Shown here: positions 8,769 to 16,326 of the stretch, in pieces
Position numbering within the stretch: the first letter of the stretch is position 1
How the letters are laid out: each line of letters begins with the position of its first letter
Assembly (NCBI RefSeq): GCF_036046055.1
Contig: NZ_CP107939.1
Coordinates: 682,001 to 746,000, forward strand
Reading direction: 5' to 3'
Origin: Nocardia sp. NBC_00403
GTDB taxonomy: Bacteria; Actinomycetota; Actinomycetes; Mycobacteriales; Mycobacteriaceae
DNA length: 64,000 bases
Notes under the pieces: model-generated
The model's database searches: none
What the model was told of the DNA's origin: nothing
The model's input: only the letters and a program-made list of their open reading frames with translations
Position numbers and translations under genes: made by a program

Positions 8769-8981
8769 TTACGGCGTTACGTAGTCCTCGAGCGCGACCG
8801 TGCGGACGACCTGCTGCGGTGCGCCGATCATGCCCCACCACCGCAAATACGGGGGCGGGCGGACGTTGAGGTTGCGGAGGCGGATCGTCGGGTTGCTCGC
8901 GGGCACATACCACTGGTCAACGCCGTCGGCGAAGCTCTGGCAGGCGGCGACCGGCCGGCCCCTTCGATCGGTCGTCCACAT
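8769..8981 (-). pseudogene. Possible gene remnant, 70 codons
   Basis: The frame reads like genuine protein (FMWTTDRRGRPVAACQSF, DGVDQWYVPASN, PPPYLRWWGMIG), rich in Trp and Tyr, unlike a chance frame in GC-rich DNA. Upstream of its first Met the same flavour continues for a few codons (PWPGF), while a different frame reads VFYFDAMARI, so an upstream frameshift is possible. No ribosome site. Remainder of 8650-9031 holds nothing I can support. Confidence 0.3.
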
Positions 8982-9031
8982 GAATCCGGGCCATGGCGTC
9001 GAAGTAGAAAACGGTCAGCTGGTTTCGGTGG

Positions 9032-10573
9032 TCAGCTCGACAGCAGGTCGAGAATGCCCTCCGCGCTGCGGGCCACGGTGAGGCAGGCCGTGATGGTCAG
9101 CTGATCGGCGAGTGGATGCTTGGCTCGGGTGCGCCATTTGCGGACGGCCGCGACGGCGTGCGCGCGCTGCTGCTCCAGCGAGGTGTCGATCGGGAGACCG
9201 AGGCGCAGGTGCGGTGCGACGCCGGATCCACCGATCAGTCGATGGAGTTCGGCGAGATCGTCTGCGGGAAGGGTCAATTCGTCGGTGCGCAGGCGGCCGA
9301 GGAGACGCAGCTCGGCGAAGCCGTGCACGTCGGCGAGCAGGGTGCGCACTCGGGGCAGCAGCTGTTCGGCCGCGACGCCGGGGTAGGCGGTGAGTACGCG
9401 AGCCAAGACGGTCAGGGCGGAATGCGCCTTGAGTTGGTCGGCGCGCTGGCCGAATTGGACGTCCAGCACCGAACGCAATTCATCGACGCCACTGCGGCTG
9501 GTCAATTCCGCTGCCAGCGTGGTCGAATCACGGACGCCGAGCCGAATCAGGGTGATGGCCATCCGGATTCCGAACATGCCGAACCGCTCGGCCAGTTGCG
9601 CGCGCAGCCCCGGTGACACCGGAAGCGCGATATCGGCGCGCGCGAAGCGATCCGCCGAGAGCAGTGCGGCGCTCAACTCGTCGACCGGAACACCCGCCAA
9701 CGCATCGAAGGCCGCGAAGTCCTGCTGACGTAGCGTCGCGGCGGCGAAGGCGAGCAGTCCGGCGACCGGAATCACCGCCTGGCACAAGCCGGTTCGCTCC
9801 AGCTCGCCGGCGAAGCGCACCGCGACATCGCGGGCGGAATGCAATGCATCGATCCGGCCCGCCCCGATCTCATCGGCCCGCGAGACGACGCCGACAACGC
9901 CGAGCGGACCGGACACTCCCGAATCGCCCGCGCCAGCTCCGACCTGCTCGAGGAACCGAATATCGGCGGCATCGAGCCTGCGCAGCAGATACACCACCGC
10001 ATCCGCACCGGGAATGGCGATGTTCTCCGGGGTGTCCAGCCCGGCGTCGCCCGGCGTCAGCAGCCGCGCGGTCCGCTGCGACACCTCCCGCGACAACGAC
10101 GAAGTGCCGGGCGTATCGATGATCGTGGTGTGCGCGAGCGCGGCCGAGGGCCATTCGACCTCGAGATGGTCCACCGCCCGCGGCGCGGGCGCGTCCCAGG
10201 TCAAGCGGTCCAGGTCGAAGGTCAGCCCGTGGGCTCCACCGCCGCGCCGCACCACCACATTCGCCCGGGCGCCATCGGAGGCATGCGCGGTCACACTCGG
10301 TGTCGAGCCATACCGGTACCAGGTGACCACCCGTGTGCACTCGGTGGCATCTGTCGGCGCGATGTCCTGTCCGACAAGGGAATTGAGCAGCGTCGACTTG
10401 CCCGCTTTCAGCGAGCCCGCCAGCGCGACACGCAATGGCTGATCCAGTCGGCGCGCGCAGTCGGCGAGCAACGCGCGCGGGCGCGGTTCACCGGCGAACG
10501 CCTGACGGGCCGCGCCGACCAGCTGACGGGCCTCGGCGACGATCCCGGGGGCCATCCGGGCATCGATTCTCAT
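9032..10573 (-). CDS. iniC: Dynamin-like GTPase, IniC-type
   Basis: A 513-residue protein with a GTPase domain: P-loop GSLKAGKS at residues 53-60, switch threonine region (PTDATECTRV), DTPGTSS, and a base-recognition motif SRADE. A helical stalk region follows. In M. tuberculosis, iniC is the third gene of the isoniazid- and ethambutol-induced iniBAC operon, whose GTPases are bacterial dynamins acting on the cell membrane. The start is ATG 10573, overlapping the IniA stop by four bases (ATGA), so the two are translationally coupled; the longer ORF to 10699 lies inside iniA. Order and length match iniC. Confidence 0.85.
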   Translation of the reverse strand: MRIDARMAPGIVAEARQLVGAARQAFAGEPRPRALLADCARRLDQPLRVALAGSLKAGKSTLLNSLVGQDIAPTDATECTRVVTWYRYGSTPSVTAHASDGARANVVVRRGGGAHGLTFDLDRLTWDAPAPRAVDHLEVEWPSAALAHTTIIDTPGTSSLSREVSQRTARLLTPGDAGLDTPENIAIPGADAVVYLLRRLDAADIRFLEQVGAGAGDSGVSGPLGVVGVVSRADEIGAGRIDALHSARDVAVRFAGELERTGLCQAVIPVAGLLAFAAATLRQQDFAAFDALAGVPVDELSAALLSADRFARADIALPVSPGLRAQLAERFGMFGIRMAITLIRLGVRDSTTLAAELTSRSGVDELRSVLDVQFGQRADQLKAHSALTVLARVLTAYPGVAAEQLLPRVRTLLADVHGFAELRLLGRLRTDELTLPADDLAELHRLIGGSGVAPHLRLGLPIDTSLEQQRAHAVAAVRKWRTRAKHPLADQLTITACLTVARSAEGILDLLSS

Positions 10574-12447
10574 CGGCCCACCGTACCGACCTGCCCTTCC
10601 AACGGCGCGGCACGCTCGATCACCCGTATGGTCTGCATGGCATCCGCATAGCGCCGCAGCTCCGCGACCACCCGCAGCTGCCGCTCGAGCACCGTGCACC
10701 GCTCGGCGCGCCGCGCGGTTTCCATCGTCGCCGCCTCCTGCGCCGCGCGCAGCGAATCGTCGATCGAGCGCAGGCTGCGCTCGGCGACGCCGGTGTAGTG
10801 GTCGCGCAGGGCCCGATGGATGCGGTGCAGCCGGTCCTTGGATTCCTTGCCTGCCTGGAAGGCGACATCGTCGACGAACCGCCGGATCGCGATCTTCGCC
10901 TCGTTCCGCCTGCGCGTCATCCTGGCCTGCTTGTCATCACGGAAAGCCTTGCCGCCGACCAGCAGACCCGCGCCGAGCGAGAGCGGGTTGAGCAACGCAA
11001 GCCCGGCGAAGGTACTGACGAGACCGACCATCAGCACACCGCCATAGGAGCCGCGCATTCCGACGAGCAGTTTGCTGCCGAGGCCGATGTCGGGCTCCAG
11101 GCCGGCGAGAGTGCCCGATCCGGCGCGGCTCTCGTCGGTGTTGAGGCCGGGGTGCACGTCGGGCAGGTCGACAGCACCGATTTCGGTGAAGTGTTCGGCG
11201 ACCTGCTCGGCGAGTTGCACCGCGCGGGCATGCGTCCACAGCAGGTTGTCTCCGAGTGCGGTATCGATGGTGCCCGTGAGCCATTCGGCGATCCGGCCCC
11301 AATGTCTGCCGGGATCATGGGCGTCGATCCACTCCTCACCGGTTCTGGCGATAGTGCGCAACCGATCACGCAGATCATGATCGACATCGCCGGCCAGGTC
11401 GGTGATTCCGTCGGCGAGTGTCAGCTGCCATGCCGCCGTGCGGCGGTGCAGGTCCTCGGCCGCAGTCCTGGCCGACTGCAATTCGCGCACAGCCGCGGCG
11501 CCCTGCTCGGGATCGCGTAGCGCGACCAGTTCGCTGCCCAGAGCAAGCGCCAAATGTTCTGCGGCCGAATGGATGTCGCGCGCTACCGCGAGGCGGGTCG
11601 CGGCCACATCGCGGGCAACCACCTGCTCACGCAGGAACTGATAGAGCACGCCGAAGCCGGATTCGATGCCGAGCTGCTGATCCTGCAACCGCATGGCGTG
11701 GCTGCGCAGCACCGCGGAGACCGGGATCATCGGCACGTCGAGCCGTGCCCACTCGAGGTGGCGAAGGTCGGCCTCGTGCACCTGCCGCCAATGCGGGTAC
11801 AGGTCGGTTTTGGTGAGCAGGAGCGCGACCGTCGGGCACAGTTCGCGCACCTGACGCACAAAGGCGAGCTCCGGCTCGGTCAGCTCGGTCGAGGCGTCCG
11901 AGAGCACCAGCACCGCGTCTGCGGCGGGCACCATGCCGAGCACAGTTGCCGCATAAGAACTTCCGTGCCCGCCGACCCCGGGGGTGTCCACCAGCACGAT
12001 GCCGTCGGCGAGCAGCGGGTTCGGCACTTGAATCTCCAGACGGAGAATCCGGCGTCCCTCGGCCAGCGGTGATCGTGCGGTGATCATGCCGATCTCGTCG
12101 ACCGGCACCGGGATTCGTGCCTCCTGCCCACCACTGTGACCTGTGACGACCAGCTCGGCACGTGGTTCGGGCCCATGGGAAAGCTCGGTCGTCACCGCGG
12201 TGGTCGCATCATCGCCCACCGGGCAGATATCGAGGTTCAACAGTGCGTTGACGAACCGACTCTTGCCCTGATCGAGCTGTCCGGCAATGACGATGCGCCG
12301 CCGCGGATCACGGACCCGATCGGCCGCCACTTCCAGGCGGCCGACCAGGTCGGTGCGACCCGCAGCGCGCGCCGCGGCGATGGTTTCACCGAGTACCGAA
12401 AGCAGCGGTACCGCGGGTGGTTTTGCCTGTGGTGCGGGTGTCCCCAT
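10570..12447 (-). CDS. iniA: Dynamin-like GTPase, IniA-type
   Basis: A 625-residue dynamin-family GTPase. Motifs: P-loop GQLDQGKS (56-63), DTPGVGGHGSS, and TKTD for guanine recognition. A hydrophobic hairpin at about residues 465-499 (GVLMVGLVSTFAGLALLNPL) matches the membrane-inserting paddle of bacterial dynamins, followed by a long charged helical C-terminus. M. tuberculosis IniA (about 640 residues) deforms and fuses membranes and raises tolerance to cell-wall drugs. Start ATG 12447 has GAGGGAGAG upstream. It follows iniB after 17 bp and overlaps iniC by 4 bp, giving a tight iniB-iniA-iniC operon. Confidence 0.88.
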   Translation of the reverse strand: MGTPAPQAKPPAVPLLSVLGETIAAARAAGRTDLVGRLEVAADRVRDPRRRIVIAGQLDQGKSRFVNALLNLDICPVGDDATTAVTTELSHGPEPRAELVVTGHSGGQEARIPVPVDEIGMITARSPLAEGRRILRLEIQVPNPLLADGIVLVDTPGVGGHGSSYAATVLGMVPAADAVLVLSDASTELTEPELAFVRQVRELCPTVALLLTKTDLYPHWRQVHEADLRHLEWARLDVPMIPVSAVLRSHAMRLQDQQLGIESGFGVLYQFLREQVVARDVAATRLAVARDIHSAAEHLALALGSELVALRDPEQGAAAVRELQSARTAAEDLHRRTAAWQLTLADGITDLAGDVDHDLRDRLRTIARTGEEWIDAHDPGRHWGRIAEWLTGTIDTALGDNLLWTHARAVQLAEQVAEHFTEIGAVDLPDVHPGLNTDESRAGSGTLAGLEPDIGLGSKLLVGMRGSYGGVLMVGLVSTFAGLALLNPLSLGAGLLVGGKAFRDDKQARMTRRRNEAKIAIRRFVDDVAFQAGKESKDRLHRIHRALRDHYTGVAERSLRSIDDSLRAAQEAATMETARRAERCTVLERQLRVVAELRRYADAMQTIRVIERAAPLEGQVGTVGR

Positions 12448-12464
12448 CGCGTTATCGCTCTCCC

Positions 12465-14174
12465 TCAGTGCAGGAACATATCGTCGTGCAGGTCCCCGCC
12501 ACCGTTTCCGGCGACGTCGGCACCCACATGTGTGTCGGAGAACAGGCTGGAGTCGCCGTGTGCGTCGACCGAACTCTCCAGGCCCGAGCCGAAGGCACTC
12601 GAAACATCCAGTGACGACCAGGTATTCGCGGTCGAAGCGGCGGTCGACCCGACACTGCCGCCGAGATCCGCCGCGCCGTGCGCCCCGGCATCCGCCGCAC
12701 CATGTGCTCCGGTCCCCACCGAACCACCCACTCCCGCAGCCGTTTCCAGCCCGGAGTGCACAGTTCCACCAACACCCGTGGACAACCCGCCGCCGAGATC
12801 GGCAGCCGTGTCGATCCCCGTCGACAGTCCACCGTTGATCGCGCCGCCGAGCCCTGTCTCGAGGCCCGCGCCCAGGTGCGTCCCCACGTCCGCAGCGCCA
12901 CCGACACCAGCGGACAGGCCGGTATCGGCAGCACCGATTCCTGTCGAAAGTCCCGTCTCGAGCCCCGTCGCCGCCTGCGCACCGGCGCCGACAGCACCAC
13001 CGAGGCCGGTGGCCAGATCGGTGCCTGCGTGCGCACCCGCGTCGACAGCACCACCCAGACCCGACGTCAGACCCGCACCCGCCTGCGCACCAACATCGAC
13101 AGCACCACTCAAACCCGACGTCAGACCCGCACCCGCGTCAACGGCACCCTGCAAGCCGGTGGACACCCCCGCTCCCAGATCCGCTCCGGCCTGCGCACCT
13201 GCGCCGAGGTCGGTCGACGCTTGGCCACCGGCGTCGAGGACACCACCGATTCCGGTGGTCAACCCCGTTTCCAAGCCCGTGCCGAGGTCCATCGCACCGC
13301 CGAGACCGGTGGCCAGGTCAACACCCAGATCAGCACCCACCTGCGCGCCCGCGCCGAGTACACCGCCGAGACCGGTGGACAAACCCGCCTCCAAACCCGT
13401 CCCGAGCTGGGCACCCGCATCGAGCACACCTTCGAGGCCGGTGGTGACACCAGCGCCCACATCCGTTCCCAGCTGCGCGCCGGCGCCGAGAGTGGCACCG
13501 AGCCCGGTTTCGAGCCCTGCCGCGGCCTGCGCGCCCGCGTCCAGCACACCGCTCAGATCGGTCGCGACATTTCCGCCGAGACCAGCACCGCCATCGACAA
13601 CGCCCTGCAGGCCGTTGGACAACCCGGCACCGAGGTCGACGACAACCTGCGCGCCGGCGCCGATGACTGCGCCGAGGTCGGTGTCCAGTGCACCGCCGAG
13701 GCCTGCCGTCAGGTCGGCGCCCGCATTGGCGAGGCCATCGAGACCTGCGGAAACCCCGGCGCCGATGTCGGCACCGAGCTGCAGGCCCGCGCCGATCGCG
13801 GTGTTCAGGCCAGAGGTCAGATCGAGGTCGACTCCGGTTCCGGCTTGCAGGCCGAGGTCGATGTCGTTCTGCAGGCCGCCGCCGAGATTCAGGCCCGCGT
13901 CGGCGGCGACGGCCGCTCCGGTGGTGACCGCAGCGGCAGCGCCTGCGTTCCCGGCGGCCTGCGAACCGGCCGCGACGATCGCCGACAGTTGCGAGCCACC
14001 GCTGACCAGCGCCGATTCCGCGACCATCGGGGCGACGGCGGCGATGTCCTCGGGCGTCACATCGGGTAGACCGGCCGCGACCAGCGCCTGGCCGGGGTTG
14101 GCGCAGTAGGCCACCGCGGCATCGTGGTGGCGTAGCAGGTTGAGAATGAACTCCAGAATCGCGTTGGGTGTCAT
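12465..14174 (-). CDS. iniB: IniB-type glycine/alanine-rich protein
   Basis: A 569-residue protein, first gene of the iniBAC operon. The N-terminal 50 residues form the conserved IniB domain (ILEFILNLLRHHDAAVAYCA, then GLPDVTPEDIAAVAPMVAES). From about residue 90 it is almost wholly Gly, Ala, Leu, Thr and Asp in degenerate repeats of about 18-20 residues (TSGLGGAVDAGAQAG, ATGLGGAV). The tail is His- and Ser-richer (SVDAHGDSSLFSD). I use ATG 14174 with AGGAG nine bases upstream, not the longer ORF from 14234. IniB in mycobacteria is of unknown mechanism and envelope-stress induced. The repeats create long spurious ORFs on the opposite strand. Confidence 0.82.
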   Translation of the reverse strand: MTPNAILEFILNLLRHHDAAVAYCANPGQALVAAGLPDVTPEDIAAVAPMVAESALVSGGSQLSAIVAAGSQAAGNAGAAAAVTTGAAVAADAGLNLGGGLQNDIDLGLQAGTGVDLDLTSGLNTAIGAGLQLGADIGAGVSAGLDGLANAGADLTAGLGGALDTDLGAVIGAGAQVVVDLGAGLSNGLQGVVDGGAGLGGNVATDLSGVLDAGAQAAAGLETGLGATLGAGAQLGTDVGAGVTTGLEGVLDAGAQLGTGLEAGLSTGLGGVLGAGAQVGADLGVDLATGLGGAMDLGTGLETGLTTGIGGVLDAGGQASTDLGAGAQAGADLGAGVSTGLQGAVDAGAGLTSGLSGAVDVGAQAGAGLTSGLGGAVDAGAHAGTDLATGLGGAVGAGAQAATGLETGLSTGIGAADTGLSAGVGGAADVGTHLGAGLETGLGGAINGGLSTGIDTAADLGGGLSTGVGGTVHSGLETAAGVGGSVGTGAHGAADAGAHGAADLGGSVGSTAASTANTWSSLDVSSAFGSGLESSVDAHGDSSLFSDTHVGADVAGNGGGDLHDDMFLH

Positions 14175-14475
14175 CGAAATCATCTCCTGGATGAGCGGAC
14201 CCTCGCGATCCGCGGTCGTTGGAATGCATTTCACGCTAAGGACCCCACGCGTTACTTCGAAACGGGGCGGACCCCTACTGTCCGCCGTCGATACCCGTTA
14301 GGGACCCGAAGACCATTAGGGGAATTTCCCCGAACATGCCCCGATTCAGTAACGGCGGACCGCCAGCAACCGACAGAACTGACGGATCCACAAGATCCAC
14401 GCAACCCTTTTCCGCAGCGGCGGGACTAACCAACAGCGCCATCGGACCGAACAGTTTTTCGAACGGGGTTCTCGA
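14175..14475. promoter_or_regulatory. Divergent iniB/Hsp70 promoter region with inverted repeats
   Basis: This 301-bp spacer drives iniBAC on one side and the Hsp70-regulator trio on the other. It holds at least three inverted repeats: GGCGGAC/GTCCGCC (14266-14272 and 14280-14286), GGGGAA-T-TTCCCC (14319-14331) and GGCGG-A-CCGCC (14354-14364), plus repeated TTAGGG/TTAGGGG words. Such density fits a controlled promoter; the neighbouring LuxR-type protein is the natural candidate to bind here. No gene is supported inside. Confidence 0.55.
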
Positions 14476-16326
14476 ATGACAGAGCGTCTCGCACTCGGCA
14501 TCACAGTCGGAGCGTCGAATTCGGTCGCCGTGGCGGCGACCGGGGATATCAGCGACGGGGTTGACGGACCCGCAGGTAGCGGCGCTGTTTTGACCCACCC
14601 GAGCGTACTGCGCCTGGCCGCGGACAGCGCGCCGGCCTTCGGGACGGACGCCCGCGCCACCGCCAGGCATTCCAGCGACGTGGTGCTCGATGGCTTCCTC
14701 GACCGGGTCGGCGATCCGGTCGGCATCCTGGCCGAGGACGGCACGAGCCATGCCGCCGCGGACCTGATGGCCACGGCCGTCAGGTGCCTGATCGACGAAA
14801 TCGATACAGAGGCAACGCAAGACGGCTCGGCCACGGTCGCGTGCCATCCGGCGTGGTGGTCGCGGCACACCGTCGATATGCAACGCGCCGCGCTGGATCG
14901 GGCGGGCCTACGTGAGGTGACCCTGGTTCCGGAACCGACCGCCGCGGTGCGCTGGCTCGAAGCCGCACACGGCCCGCTCGGCGACAGCGTGGTGGTCGTC
15001 TACGACCTCGGCGCCACCGGGCTGACGGTCTCGGTGGTCCGCACCGGCGAACAGGCGGCCTTGCTCGGCACACCGCTGCGTACCACCGACGTGGCAGGCG
15101 CCGAATTCGACCTGCTGACCATGCGCTACGTCCTGGCTAACGCGCTGGGCGGAAATGAATTCGATCCGTTCGACCCGGTCGTCGAGCGTGAATTGTCGGT
15201 ATTGCGCAACCGCTGCAGAAATGCGAAAGAAGAGCTTTCCATAAATACCGCGACCGTGGTTCCGGTGCGCTTGAATCCCATCGATCGGCGCACCGACGAC
15301 ATCCGGCTGATCCGCGGCGAGCTGGAGGATCTGCTGCGCGGACCGCTGCTGAGCTCGATCGAACTGGTCCGGGATGCGGTGCAGCGCGCCGGGCTCGACA
15401 TCGGCGATATCGGCCGCGTGCTGCTCACCGGTGGCGGCGGCGCGATTCCACTGGTTGCCGAGCTGATCTCGACCGAGTTCGGCCTTCCGGTCGTCGCCGC
15501 GGCGGAGCCCGGACACACCAGCGCTCGCGGCGCCGCCGTGCTGGCCACGGATCTGCTGGCCGCCACCGGCGACCGCGAGCCGCTCGCGGCCGCGGCGGCT
15601 GTCGTGACGAATGCCCCGGCGAAGACCGAAGAGCTACCCGCGGTGTCGTGGCAGGACAAATCGCCGCCGAAGGTGGGGGCGCTGCCCGGCTCACGTGTCC
15701 GCAACCTGACCGGCCGGCAGCGGGCCGCCGTTGTCGCGGGCGCGGTGGTCGTCATCGGGCTGCTGGCGACCGGCACCGTCGCGATCGGCACCGGGGCCCA
15801 ACCCGAGCCGAGCCGTCCCGCATCCACCGAACAGACCACCGCCGGCACGTCCGACGCGGCGGCGACCACCGGCGCGGGAACCGGCGCGGGAACCGGCAAC
15901 GCACCGGTTCCCGGAGCAGCCGCATCGGTGGCAGACCCGACCGGTACCGACCCGAAACCCGAAGCAGGACAACCCGGCTCCGCAGCGCCGGGAGCGACGT
16001 CGGTGGAAGCGGTGAACAACGGGCCCGCGCTCGACCAGGCCGTGGCGAGTCAACATGCGCCCACACCGGCCAACCCCGCGCCTGCGACGCCCGGAGCATC
16101 CCAACCAGCCCCACAGTCACCCGCTCCGGCCCCCGCACCAGCGCCTGCGCCCGCACCAGCTCCCGCACCAGCCCCCGCACCCTCGCCGAAACCGCCCACC
16201 CAGTCGCCGGGCGGCGCACTGAACAACACCCTCGACGGGGTCGTCGATGGCGTCGACGGGGTCGTCGACGGCGTCGGCGGCATTCTGCGCCCGCCCGGCC
16301 AGATCATCGGAGGCTCTGGTGGCTGA
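14476..16326 (+). CDS. Membrane-anchored Hsp70-like (ASKHA) ATPase
   Basis: A 616-residue protein in three parts. Residues 1-370 form an actin/Hsp70-type ATPase fold: phosphate-1 GITVGASNS (8-16), phosphate-2 VYDLGATGLTV (175-185), connecting helix NAKEELS (249-255) and adenosine motif LLTGGGGAIP (316-325). There is no peptide-binding domain as in DnaK. Instead a transmembrane helix (AAVVAGAVVVIGLL, about 417-437) leads to a Pro/Ala-rich outer tail (APAPAPA repeats, then GVVDGVDG repeats). So the ATPase is cytoplasmic and the tail lies outside. The next gene begins inside its last codons. Divergent from iniB. Possibly a sensor or scaffold for the IniA/IniC dynamins; that is inference. Confidence 0.8.
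   Translation: MTERLALGITVGASNSVAVAATGDISDGVDGPAGSGAVLTHPSVLRLAADSAPAFGTDARATARHSSDVVLDGFLDRVGDPVGILAEDGTSHAAADLMATAVRCLIDEIDTEATQDGSATVACHPAWWSRHTVDMQRAALDRAGLREVTLVPEPTAAVRWLEAAHGPLGDSVVVVYDLGATGLTVSVVRTGEQAALLGTPLRTTDVAGAEFDLLTMRYVLANALGGNEFDPFDPVVERELSVLRNRCRNAKEELSINTATVVPVRLNPIDRRTDDIRLIRGELEDLLRGPLLSSIELVRDAVQRAGLDIGDIGRVLLTGGGGAIPLVAELISTEFGLPVVAAAEPGHTSARGAAVLATDLLAATGDREPLAAAAAVVTNAPAKTEELPAVSWQDKSPPKVGALPGSRVRNLTGRQRAAVVAGAVVVIGLLATGTVAIGTGAQPEPSRPASTEQTTAGTSDAAATTGAGTGAGTGNAPVPGAAASVADPTGTDPKPEAGQPGSAAPGATSVEAVNNGPALDQAVASQHAPTPANPAPATPGASQPAPQSPAPAPAPAPAPAPAPAPAPAPSPKPPTQSPGGALNNTLDGVVDGVDGVVDGVGGILRPPGQIIGGSGG

Noticed and set aside
12136..14109. A 657-codon plus-strand ORF and a 463-codon plus-strand ORF opposite iniB and iniA
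   Set aside because: They are Pro/Ala/Arg/Thr-rich mirrors of the IniB repeats with no domain or ribosome site. The minus-strand reading has the conserved IniB N-terminal domain and operon context.
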